From Sinohyriopsis cumingii (lineage: Eukaryota; Mollusca; Bivalvia; Unionida; Unionidae), in NCBI GenBank assembly GCA_028554795.2, contig JAPYKE020000034.1, positions 272,040 through 336,039 of the forward strand: 64,000 nt of DNA, read 5' to 3'. The notes under the pieces were generated by a model that had not been told where the DNA came from, ran no database searches, and saw nothing but the letters and a program-made list of their open reading frames with translations. Positions 1 to 8,515 of the stretch are shown here, one piece after another. Every line of letters begins with the position of its first letter. Position 1 is the first letter of the stretch. Made by a program: the position numbers and the translations under genes.

Positions 1-346
1 GATGTGAGGAAGTGGGTTTGCAGTACAATATATTTCCATTTATGCAATGCAATTCTTATAGCATAATGCTTGGCCAGAATAATTGACAAGTATATATGCT
101 GCAATAATAAGGATTATAATTGATTTTCAATATCCAATGCCTGTTTAGTTTAAAAAACATTTCCTGTATGACACAGCCAGAATAAAAAAGATCAACCAAA
201 GAATGTATAAATCTTACATGTGCACTTTTTGTAATAATTTATATAAAAAAAAGTCTATTTGCATTATGTTTTGGTAATATATGAATATATTTGGCTGATT
301 TTTCCTTTTTCATGGTGTCTGTTTTTATTTAAGTAAAATGTGGCAC

Positions 347-362
347 CTGCAAAATTGTGCAG
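347..362. other. Imperfect 16-bp palindrome centred on AATT
   Basis: CTGCAAAATTGTGCAG equals its own reverse complement except for one mismatched pair. The C version, CTGCAGAATTGTGCAG, has the same 5-bp arms and AATT centre and also one mismatched pair. It recurs in every A and C part of the array. A protein-binding role is possible but unproven, and a palindrome of this length can also arise by chance. Confidence 0.4.
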
Positions 363-461
363 TTTATTCATGTAATAAGCTTTTAATAACCTCGAATTAG
401 AACATTTAATACAAATGAAATTATAAAATGTTTAATTGGATTTTGATTGAATTTTCGTACG

Positions 462-482
462 TCTCTGAAAAAATCTCAGAGA
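462..482. other. Short stem-loop just before the LINE fragment
   Basis: TCTCTGA and TCAGAGA form 7-bp complementary arms around a 7-nt AAAAATC loop. The C version at 4232-4250 keeps 6-bp arms. In copies 8 and 9 the last A of the stem is changed to C. It follows the palindrome CGTACG and lies about 40 bp before recognisable LINE sequence, so it may lie near an old insertion or rearrangement border. Confidence 0.4.
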
Positions 483-520
483 TGCATGAGCATAATTGTG
501 ATATACTCTTGTATTCTCAT

Positions 521-1506
521 ACTAGCCCTGGACCAGGCACTCCAAGACCTGCCAGATCACGATGCCACAGTCATGTGGAGCGCCATGAAGGGTGTCATCT
601 ACAGCACAGCCATGGCCACGATTGGCACTAGTTCAGCGCACATCTATCAAGGATAGAACCAATAATCGAAGACAAATGAAAAGCCTTCAAAGCTTACAAA
701 AATGCCCTAATGAACGGATGCTTGCTGATCTCAGAAGCGCTCGAAGCAACACCCAACACATCGCTAGACAGTGCGCGAACGAGTACTGGTAACAACTATG
801 TGAAGGACTCCAGCGCAGTACCGAATCCGGAAACATCCAAGGTATGTACTGTGATATCAAGAAGGCTCTAGGCCCTATGGTGAAAGGGATCGTCCGCCAG
901 AAATCTCTGACGGGAGAGGAGATCACTGACTGCGAGCAACAGATGGCCAGATGGGTGGAACACTACTCAGAGCTATGCTCCCAAGAAATGTCAGTCACCG
1001 ATGCAGCCCTAGCAGCAAAAAAACTGCCCACCATAGAGGAGCTCGACAAAGTGCCCACCTTAGAGGAGCTCAAGAAAGCAATCGACTCCGTCCCAAACGA
1101 CAAAGCACAATGTAGTGACAGCATCCCGCCCAAAGCTATCGAACGTGGGAAACCAACATTGCTTCAGCTGCTGCATGAGCTACTTTGTCTCTGCTGGGAG
1201 GAAAGGAGCGGTCCTCCAAGATATGCGCGAGATACCGTTTACAAAAACAATGGCGACCTCAGTAACTGTAATAATTACAGAGGGATCTCGCTTCTGAGCA
1301 TCGTTGGCAAAGTGTATTCCCGCATTATACTCAACAGGCTGCAGTTGCTGGTGGACCATGTGCACCTGGAATCCCAGTGCGGCTTTAAAGCAGGCAGGTC
1401 GACGACAGACATGATCTTTTCCATACGACAACTCCAAGAGAAGAACACAGAGCAAGGTCAACCACTCTACATGATGTTCATTGAACTCACCAAGACCTTT
1501 GACCTG
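521..1506 (+). mobile_element. LINE reverse-transcriptase fragment A, copy 1 (longest open frame)
   Basis: This is an internal piece of a non-LTR retrotransposon ORF2. The 5' section encodes LQDLPDHDATVMW and a later ARQCANEYW, the linker between endonuclease and reverse transcriptase. It is interrupted by stops, by a deletion of about 22 bp relative to C that removes the QDWF segment, and by a TAA at 790-792. From 793 the frame is open for 242 codons including the stop (ATG at 844, stop ending 1518). Within the 224-residue frame are PNDKAQCSD (84-92, a decayed KAPGSD motif), CNNYRGISLLSIVGK (142-156, fingers), SQCGFKAGRSTTD (177-189) and FIELTKTFDL (212-221, motif A with Glu in place of the first Asp). 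Homology ends at about 1506, then HDN and a stop. Palm motifs B and C, the thumb and the endonuclease are missing, so it cannot be active. The motifs resemble animal RTE/CR1/Jockey-type LINEs. The exact clade is not settled by eye. Confidence 0.88.
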
Positions 1507-1576
1507 CATGATAATTAGTTTTTATTATGTAAACTAAAGACTATTAAATGCATCGAAGAGGTCATCTAAGCTGTTA

Positions 1577-1912
1577 TTTATTACATTTTGTTAACAATTG
1601 CTTGGAAGAGCTGAGATATGTAATTGTTTATTAGACTAGTTACAATTACCTTGAAGAGATGAGCTATGTAATCATTTGTTGTATTTTGGTTACAATTACT
1701 TCAGAGAATTGAGATATATACTTATTTATTACTCTTTTTACAGTTATACAGTTACTTCAACGAGTTGAGATATTTACTAGGCTTTAATACTCTGGTTTCA
1801 GTTACATCAAATAGTTGAGATACATACTCGTTTATTACATTGTTTATAATTACTTCAAAGAGGCGAGCTATGTAATCTTTTAGTACACTTTGCTTACAAT
1901 TACTTCGAGATA
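1577..1912 (+). repeat. Degenerate ~50-bp minisatellite, part A
   Basis: The element GAGATATGTAAT or GAGCTATGTAATC, followed by TTTATTACA, GGTTACAATTACTTC and AAGAG, recurs with anchors at 1613, 1661, 1711, 1767, 1817 and 1865. The spacings are 48, 50, 56, 50 and 48 bp. A seventh, decayed unit ends near 1907-1912. The 56-bp unit is longer because of a short internal duplication (CAGTTATACAGTTA). About 70 bp of linker (1507-1576) separates it from the LINE fragment. Single-base phase drift and substitutions show it is old compared with the higher-order array. Confidence 0.85.
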
Positions 1913-2321
1913 ATTTCATCCCATTTCCCTTTTGAAATGTACACCATAAACTGAATCCTGGAGTTATTTACTTGTAGATCGAACCAGTAAAGATTACATA
2001 TATAGTTTCTTTGAAATCTTTTTGTCGCATATGAAGATTTGTTCTAAATTGTCGAGATTACACTGGGCGTTACGTTCCATTTGTTACGCTGCGGAATACC
2101 AACAAATAAAGATTTCTTGAGTTTTATTGTATTTCTCACATTTTTTGTGAATTTAAAAATTGAATTAAACACTTTTAAGTAGTTATTGTTGATTAGCCGG
2201 TGTATATAGTATGACGACGGAAGACATCATGTCTGTATACACTTGTTGCATTCGTGTGTATGCGTGCGATGCTTTATTTGAATTAACGTTTGTCTTTCAC
2301 CATTATTTTGCATTAAGTATG
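1913..2321. other. AT-rich 3' tail of monomer A (truncated, no gene seen)
   Basis: This non-coding stretch is homologous to 3304-3790 (B) and 5706-6194 (C), but lacks the last ~77 bp of the monomer. AATAAA lies at 2105-2110. The second AATAAA of B and C (in TTGAATAAAACAC) is changed here to TTGAATTAAACAC. GACATCATGTC at about 2224 is a short palindrome with a 1-nt centre. A 61-codon frame (2211-2396) crosses the fusion point into LINE sequence out of its native frame. I do not regard it as a gene. Confidence 0.75.
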
Positions 2322-2335
2322 ACAGATGGCCAGAT
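2310..2335 (+). other. A-B fusion junction (deletion breakpoint)
   Basis: In B and C the tail reads GCATTAAGTTTGAAAC and continues for about 77 bp to the next monomer. Here it reads GCATTAAGTATGACAGATGG and enters LINE sequence that in A follows GAGCAACAGATGG (about 940). The break is at about 2320-2322 with at most one or two bases of overlap and possibly a short filler. It removed about 1.0 kb: the end of one monomer plus the first ~940 bp of the next. The identical junction is present in all ten complete units, so it predates the amplification of the 6.2-kb unit. Confidence 0.9.
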
Positions 2336-2899
2336 GGGTGGAACACTACCTAGAGCTATACTCCCAAGAAATGTCAGTCACCGATGCGGCCCCTAGCAGC
2401 ATAAAAACTGCTAACCATGGACGAGCTCAACAAAGTGCCCACCTTAGAGGAGCTCAGCAAAGCAATTGACTCCCTCCCAAACGACAAAGCACCAGGTAGT
2501 GACATCATCCCGCCCGAAGCTATCGAACGTGAGAAACAAACATTGCTTCAGCCACTGCATGAGCTACTTTGTCTCTGCTGGGAGGAAGGAGCGGATCCCC
2601 AAGACATGCGCGAGATACCGTTTACAAAAACAATGGCGACCTCAGTGACTGTAATAATTACAGAGGGATCTCGCTTGATCTCGCTTCTGAGCATCGTTGG
2701 CAACGTGTATGCCCGCATTATATTCAACAGGCTGCAGTTGCTGGCGGACAGTGTGCACCTGGAATCCCAGTGCGGCTTTAATGCAGGCAGGTCGACGACA
2801 GGCAGGATATTTTCCATACGACAACTCCAAGAGAAGAACACAGAGCAAGGTCAACCACTCTACATGATGTTCATCGACCTCACCAAGACCTTTGACCTG
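2322..2899 (+). mobile_element. LINE reverse-transcriptase fragment B, copy 1 (5'-deleted)
   Basis: This is the same LINE piece as A but begins at QMARWVEHY because of the fusion deletion. An extra base near 2391 (GCGGCCCCTAGC, shared with C) breaks the native frame before the ATG at 2417. From there a 164-codon frame runs to 2911. It keeps KAPGSD and CWEEGADPQDMR in the native frame, then runs out of frame (residues translated as EIPFTKTMATSVTVIITEG). It returns to the native frame at ISLLSIVGN through a 10-bp duplication at 2667-2686. SQCGFNAGRSTTG follows, then FIDLTKTFDL with the motif A Asp retained. It is non-functional for the same reasons as A. Confidence 0.87.
2667..2686 (+). repeat. 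10-bp tandem duplication in LINE B
   Basis: GATCTCGCTT occurs twice in a row, where A and C have it once. It is present in every B part of the window. Ten bases shift the frame by one, which restores the LINE frame that is out of register just upstream. Confidence 0.93.
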
Positions 2900-2968
2900 C
2901 ATGATAATTAGATTTAATATGTAAACTGAAGACTATTAAATGCATCGAAGAGGTCATCTAAGCTGTTA

Positions 2969-3303
2969 TTTATTACATTTTGTTTACAATTGCTTGGAAG
3001 AGCTGAGATATGTAATAGTTTATTAGACTAGTTACAATTACCTCTAAGAGATGAGCTATGTAATCATTTATTGTACTTTGGTTACAATTACTTCAGAGAG
3101 TTGAGATATATACTCATTTATTACTCTTGTTACAGTTATACAGTTGCTTCAACGAGTTGAGATATTTACTCGGCTTTAGTACTCTGGTTACAATTACATC
3201 AAATTGTTGAGATACATACTCGTTTATTACATTGTTTATAATTACTTCAAAGAGGCGAGCTATGTAATCTTTTAGTACACTTTGGTTACAATTACTTCGA
3301 GAC
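2969..3303 (+). repeat. Degenerate ~50-bp minisatellite, part B
   Basis: It has the same number and order of units as in A, including the long unit with CAGTTATACAGTTG. Linker sequence 2900-2968 precedes it. Since unit number and spacing are the same in A, B and C, the minisatellite expanded before the monomers diverged and has not changed copy number since. Confidence 0.84.
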
Positions 3304-3790
3304 AATTTCATCCCATTTCCCTTTTGAAATGTACACCATTAGCTGAATCCTACAGCTATTTACTCGTAGATCGAACCAGTAAAGATTACATATATAGTTT
3401 CTTTGAAATCTTTTTGTCGGTTATGAACATTTGTTCTAAATTGTCGAAATTACACTGAGCGTTACGTTCCATTTGTCACGCTGCGGAATACCAACAAATA
3501 AATATTTCTTGAGTTTTATTGTATTTCTCACATTTTTCCGAATTTAAAAATTGAATAAAACACTTTTAAGTAGTTATTGTTGATTTATCGGTGTAAATAG
3601 TATGACAAAGAAAGACATCCTGTCTGTATACACTTGTTGCATTCGTGTGTATGTGTGTGATGCTTTATTTGAATTAACGTTTGTCTTTCACCATTATTTT
3701 GCATTAAGTTTGAAACATTTCAGAGAAAACACATATTCATGCCACTGAGCATACTTGTAGAATACATTCATTGAACAGATAACAGGGTCG
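3304..3790. other. AT-rich 3' tail of monomer B (complete, no gene seen)
   Basis: This is non-coding and homologous to the A and C tails. It retains the last ~77 bp missing from A, ending AACAGGGTCG. AATAAA occurs at 3497-3502 and 3554-3559. The minus-strand frame across the B-C boundary (3694-3879) is not convincing as a gene. I see no RNA gene. Confidence 0.75.
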
Positions 3791-4289
3791 GATGTGAGGA
3801 AGTGGGTTTGCAGTACAATATATTTCCATTTATGCAATGCAATTCTCATAGCATAATGCTTGGTCAGAATAATTAACAAGTATATATGCTGCAGTAATAA
3901 GGATTATAACTGATTTTAAAAATGCAACTGCTGTATGACACAGCCAGAATAAAAAAGATCAATCAAAGAATTTATAAATCTTACACGTGCACTTTTTGTA
4001 ATAATTTATATTTAAAAAAAGTCTATTTGCATTATGTTTTGGTAATATATGAATCTATTTGGCTATTTTTTTCCTTTTCCATGGTACATGTGTTTATATA
4101 AGTAAAATGTGGCACCTGCAGAATTGTGCAGTTCTTTCATGTAATTTGCTTTTGATCACCTCGAACTAGAACATTCAATACCAATCAAATTATAAAATGT
4201 TTAATTGCATTTTGATTGAATGGTCGTACGTCTCTGAAACAATCTCAGAGCTGCACTAGTAGAATTGTGATATACTCTTGTATTATCAT
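3791..4289. other. AT-rich 5' flank of monomer C (no gene seen)
   Basis: It is homologous to 1-520. It differs from A by a deletion of about 20 bp after TGATTTTAAAAATGCAAC (3912-3929) and by a TATA-like stretch TTTATATAAG at 4093-4102, where A has TTTTATTTAAG. Nothing shows that this is a working promoter. The stem-loop homologue is at 4232-4250. Confidence 0.8.
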
Positions 4290-5301
4290 ACTAGCCCTGG
4301 ACCAGACACTCCAGGACCTGCCAGACCACGATGCCACAGCCATGTGGAACGCCATGAAGGGTGCAATCTACAGCACAGCCATGGCCATGTTTGGCAAAAA
4401 TTAACGGCCCAGCCAGGACTGGTTCAACGCACATCTATCAAGGATGGAACCAATAATCGAAGACAAACGAAAAGCCTTCAAACGTTACAAAAAAATGCCT
4501 TAATGGACGGACGCTTGCTGATCTCAGAAGTGCTCGAAGCAACACCCAACACAATCGCTAGACAGTGCGCGAACGAGTACTGGTAACAACTATGTGAAGG
4601 ACTCCAGCACAGTGCCGAGTCCGGAAACATCCAAGGTATGTACTGTGGTATCAAGAAGGCTCTAGGCCCTACGGTGAAAGGGGCCGTTCCCCGGAAATCT
4701 CTGAGGGGAGAGGAGATCACTGACTGTGAGCAACAGATGGCCAGATGGGTGGAACACTACTCAGAGCTATACTCCCAGGATATGCTAGTCACCGATGCGG
4801 CCCCTAGCAGCATAAAAACTGCCCACCATGGATGAGCTCGACAAAGTGCCCACCTTAGAGGAGCTCAGCAAAGCACTCGACTCCCACCCAAACGACAAAG
4901 CACCAGGTAGTGACATCATCCCGCCCAAAGCTATAGAACGTGGGAAACCAACATTGCTTCAGCCGCTGCATGAGCTACTTTGTCTCTGCTGGAAGTAAAG
5001 GAGCGGTCCCCCAAGATATGCGCGAGATACCGTTTACAAAAACAATGGCGACCTCAATGACTGTAATAACTACAGAGGGATCTCGCTTCTGAGCATCGTT
5101 GGCAAAGTGTATGCCCGCATTATACTCAACAGGCTGCAGTTGCTGGCGGACCGTGTGCACCTGGAATCCCAGTGCGGCTTTAAAGCAGGCAGGTCGACGA
5201 CAGACAGGATTTTTTCCATACGACAACTCCAAGAGAAGAACACAGAGCAAGGTCAACCACTCTACATGATGTTCATCGAAATCACCAAGACCTTTGACCT
5301 G
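4290..5301 (+). mobile_element. LINE reverse-transcriptase fragment C, copy 1 (most complete, most broken)
   Basis: This is the fullest version of the fragment and the best guide to the ancestor. In order it shows LQDLPDHDATAMWNAMKG, then QDWFNAHLSRM and EDKRKAFKRYKKM (segment lost or decayed in A), ARQCANEYW, ESGNIQGMYCGIKKALGP, QMARWVEHYSELYSQD, KAPGSDIIPP, CNNYRGISLLSIVGK, SQCGFKAGRSTTD and FIEITKTFDL. The frame is interrupted by a TAA after FGKN (4402-4404), one after KKMP, the TAA at 4584-4586 shared with A, the extra base near 4801 shared with B, and a TAA at 4996-4998 after CWK. Motif A has Glu in place of the first Asp, as in A. Homology stops immediately after motif A, at the same place as in A and B. 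Confidence 0.88.
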
Positions 5302-5371
5302 CATGATAATTAGTTTTTATTATGTAAATTGAAGACTATTAAATGCATCGTAGAAGTGATCTAAGCTGTTA

Positions 5372-5705
5372 TTTATTACATTTTGTTTACAATTGCTTGG
5401 AAGAGCTGAGATATGTAATAGTTTATTAGACTAGTTACCATTACCTTGAAGAGATGAGCTATGTAATCATTTATTGTACTTTGGTTACAATTACTTCAGA
5501 GAGTTGAGATATATACTCATTTATTACTCTTGTTACAGTTATACAGTTACTTCACCGAGTTGAGATATTTACTCGGCTTTAGTACTCTGGTTTCAATGAC
5601 ATCAAATAGTTGAGATACGTACTTGTTTATTACATTGTTTATAATTACTTCAAAGAGTCGAGCTATGTGATCTTTTAGTACACTTTGGTTACAATTACTT
5701 CGAGA
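5372..5705 (+). repeat. Degenerate ~50-bp minisatellite, part C
   Basis: It has the same six to seven units and spacing as in A and B, with its own fixed substitutions (for example CACCGAGTTGAG, CAATGACATC, GAGTCGAGCTATGTGATC). Linker 5302-5371 precedes it and holds the class marker GTAGAAGTG (I) or GTAGAGGTG (II). Confidence 0.84.
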
Positions 5706-6194
5706 CATTTTCATCCCATTTCCCTTTTGAAATGTACACCATTAACTGAATCCTGCAGCTATTTACTTGTAGATCGAACCAGTAAAGATTACATATATAG
5801 TTTCTTTGAAATCTTTTTGTTGGTTATGAAGATTTGTTCTAAATTGTCGAAATTACACTGGGAATTACGTTCCATTTGTCACGCTGTGGAATACCAACAA
5901 ATACAAATTTCTTGGGTTTTATTGTATTTCTCAAATGTTTTACAAATTTAACAATTGAATAAAACACTTTTAAGTAGTTATTGTTGATCAGCCGGTGTAT
6001 ATAGTATGACGAAGGAAGACATCATGTCTGTATACACTTGTTGCATTCGTGTGTATGTGTGTGATGCTTTATTTGAATTAACGTTTGTCTTTCACCATTA
6101 TTTTGCATTAAGTTTGAAACATTTCAAAGAAAACCGATATTCATGCCATTGAGGATACTTGTAGAATACATTCATTGAACAGATAACAGGGTCG
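5706..6194. other. AT-rich 3' tail of monomer C (complete, no gene seen)
   Basis: AATAAA is at 5958-5963. The upstream one of A and B is changed to AATACA here. An 88-codon frame at 5685-5951 is open in all ten C parts but begins only with TTG, is not open in A or B and matches nothing I know, so it is not called as a gene. The stretch ends AACAGGGTCG and leads into the next unit. Confidence 0.75.
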
Positions 6195-6714
6195 GATGTG
6201 AGGAAGTGGGTTTGCAGTACAATATATTTCCATTTATGCAATGCAATTCTTATAGCATAATGCTTGGCCAGAATAATTGACAAGTATATATGCTGCAATA
6301 ATAAGGATTATAATTGATTTTCAATATCCAATGCCTGTTTAGTTTAAAAAACATTTCCTGTATGACACAGCCAGAATAAAAAAGATCAACCAAAGAATGT
6401 ATAAATCTTACATGTGCACTTTTTGTAATAATTTATATAAAAAAAAGTCTATTTGCATTATGTTTTGGTAATATATGAATATATTTGGCTGATTTTTCCT
6501 TTTTCATGGTGTCTGTTTTTATTTAAGTAAAATGTGGCACCTGCAAAATTGTGCAGTTTATTCATGTAATAAGCTTTTAATAACCTCGAATTAGAACATT
6601 TAATACAAATGAAATTATAAAATGTTTAATTGGATTTTGATTGAATTTTCGTACGTCTCTGAAAAAATCTCAGAGATGCATGAGCATAATTGTGATATAC
6701 TCTTGTATTCTCAT

Positions 6715-7700
6715 ACTAGCCCTGGACCAGGCACTCCAAGACCTGCCAGATCACGATGCCACAGTCATGTGGAGCGCCATGAAGGGTGTCATCTACAGCA
6801 CAGCCATGGCCACGATTGGCACTAGTTCAGCGCACATCTATCAAGGATAGAACCAATAATCGAAGACAAATGAAAAGCCTTCAAAGCTTACAAAAATGCC
6901 CTAATGAACGGATGCTTGCTGATCTCAGAAGCGCTCGAAGCAACACCCAACACATCGCTAGACAGTGCGCGAACGAGTACTGGTAACAACTATGTGAAGG
7001 ACTCCAGCGCAGTGCCGAATCCGGAAACATCCAAGGTATGTACTGTGATATCAAGAAGGCTCTAGGCCCTATGGTGAAAGGGATCGTCCGCCAGAAATCT
7101 CTGACGGGAGAGGAGATCACTGACTGCGAGCAACAGATGGCCAGATGGGTGGAACACTACTCAGAGCTATGCTCCCAAGAAATGTCAGTCACCGATGCAG
7201 CCCTAGCAGCAAAAAAACTGCCCACCATAGAGGAGCTCGACAAAGTGCCCACCTTAGAGGAGCTCAAGAAAGCAATCGACTCCGTCCCAAACGACAAAGC
7301 ACAATGTAGTGACAGCATCCCGCCCAAAGCTATCGAACGTGGGAAACCAACATTGCTTCAGCTGCTGCATGAGCTACTTTGTCTCTGCTGGGAGGAAAGG
7401 AGCGGTCCTCCAAGATATGCGCGAGATACCGTTTACAAAAACAATGGCGACCTCAGTAACTGTAATAATTACAGAGGGATCTCGCTTCTGAGCATCGTTG
7501 GCAAAGTGTATTCCCGCATTATACTCAACAGGCTGCAGTTGCTGGTGGACCATGTGCACCTGGAATCCCAGTGCGGCTTTAAAGCAGGCAGGTCGACGAC
7601 AGACATGATCTTTTCCATACGACAACTCCAAGAGAAGAACACAGAGCAAGGTCAACCACTCTACATGATGTTCATTGAACTCACCAAGACCTTTGACCTG
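6715..7700 (+). mobile_element. LINE fragment A, copy 2
   Basis: The frame 7038-7712 is open for 224 codons and has the same protein sequence as copy 1. Just upstream it has G in place of the private A of copy 1 (GCGCAGTGCCG). Confidence 0.88.
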
Positions 7701-8515
7701 CATGATAATTAGTTTTTATTATGTAAACTAAAGACTATTAAATGCATCGAAGAGGTCATCTAAGCTGTTATTTATTACATTTTGTTAACAATTGCTTGGA
7801 AGAGCTGAGATATGTAATTGTTTATTAGACTAGTTACAATTACCTTGAAGAGATGAGCTATGTAATCATTTGTTGTATTTTGGTTACAATTACTTCAGAG
7901 AATTGAGATATATACTTATTTATTACTCTTTTTACAGTTATACAGTTACTTCAACGAGTTGAGATATTTACTAGGCTTTAATACTCTGGTTTCAGTTACA
8001 TCAAATAGTTGAGATACATACTCGTTTATTACATTGTTTATAATTACTTCAAAGAGGCGAGCTATGTAATCTTTTAGTACACTTTGCTTACAATTACTTC
8101 GAGATAATTTCATCCCATTTCCCTTTTGAAATGTACACCATAAACTGAATCCTGGAGTTATTTACTTGTAGATCGAACCAGTAAAGATTACATATATAGT
8201 TTCTTTGAAATCTTTTTGTCGCATATGAAGATTTGTTCTAAATTGTCGAGATTACACTGGGCGTTACGTTCCATTTGTTACGCTGCGGAATACCAACAAA
8301 TAAAGATTTCTTGAGTTTTATTGTATTTCTCACATTTTTTGTGAATTTAAAAATTGAATTAAACACTTTTAAGTAGTTATTGTTGATTAGCCGGTGTATA
8401 TAGTATGACGACGGAAGACATCATGTCTGTATACACTTGTTGCATTCGTGTGTATGCGTGCGATGCTTTATTTGAATTAACGTTTGTCTTTCACCATTAT
8501 TTTGCATTAAGTATG

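Larger units (their letters stand above)
1..520. other. AT-rich 5' flank of monomer A (no gene seen)
   Basis: This stretch is AT-rich with short homopolymer runs and carries no credible coding frame. It is homologous to 3791-4289 in part C and absent from part B. It is about 20 bp longer than the C version because A retains a segment (about 146-167, around CCTGTTTAGTTTAAAAAAC) that C lacks. It contains the imperfect palindrome at 347-362 and the stem-loop at 462-482. I recognise no family in it. Confidence 0.85.
1..6194 (+). repeat. Higher-order repeat copy 1 (reference copy, class I)
   Basis: This copy serves as the map for the others. A is 1-2321, B is 2322-3790 and C is 3791-6194. It carries the class I markers: GTAAACTAAAG after LINE A, GAGGAGCTC in B, TTTACTCGTAG in the B tail, AAAAATGCAACTG in the C flank, GTATTATCAT in C and GTAGAAGTG after LINE C. 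It differs from the other class I copies in having ACCATTA instead of ACCGTTA near the end of C, and a private A at 820. Confidence 0.96.

Noticed and set aside
1180-1509. Minus-strand 109-codon frame opposite the LINE fragment, also in C and other units
   Set aside because: It is antisense to the reverse-transcriptase frame, whose motifs are recognisable on the + strand. Its openness follows from the codon content of the + frame.
2211-2396. 61-codon chimeric frame across the A-B fusion
   Set aside because: It has an ATG and is present in all units, but half lies in non-coding tail and half in LINE sequence read out of frame. Length and composition do not exceed chance.
5685-5951. 88-codon hydrophobic frame in the tail of every C part
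   Set aside because: It starts with TTG and not ATG, is not kept in A or B, lies in AT-rich non-coding DNA and resembles no family I know. Its presence in all units follows from homogenisation.
6098-6298. Minus-strand 61- to 66-codon frames across monomer boundaries
   Set aside because: These are short, with no recognisable motif. Openness at both the B-C and C-A boundaries is explained by shared ancestry of the monomers.
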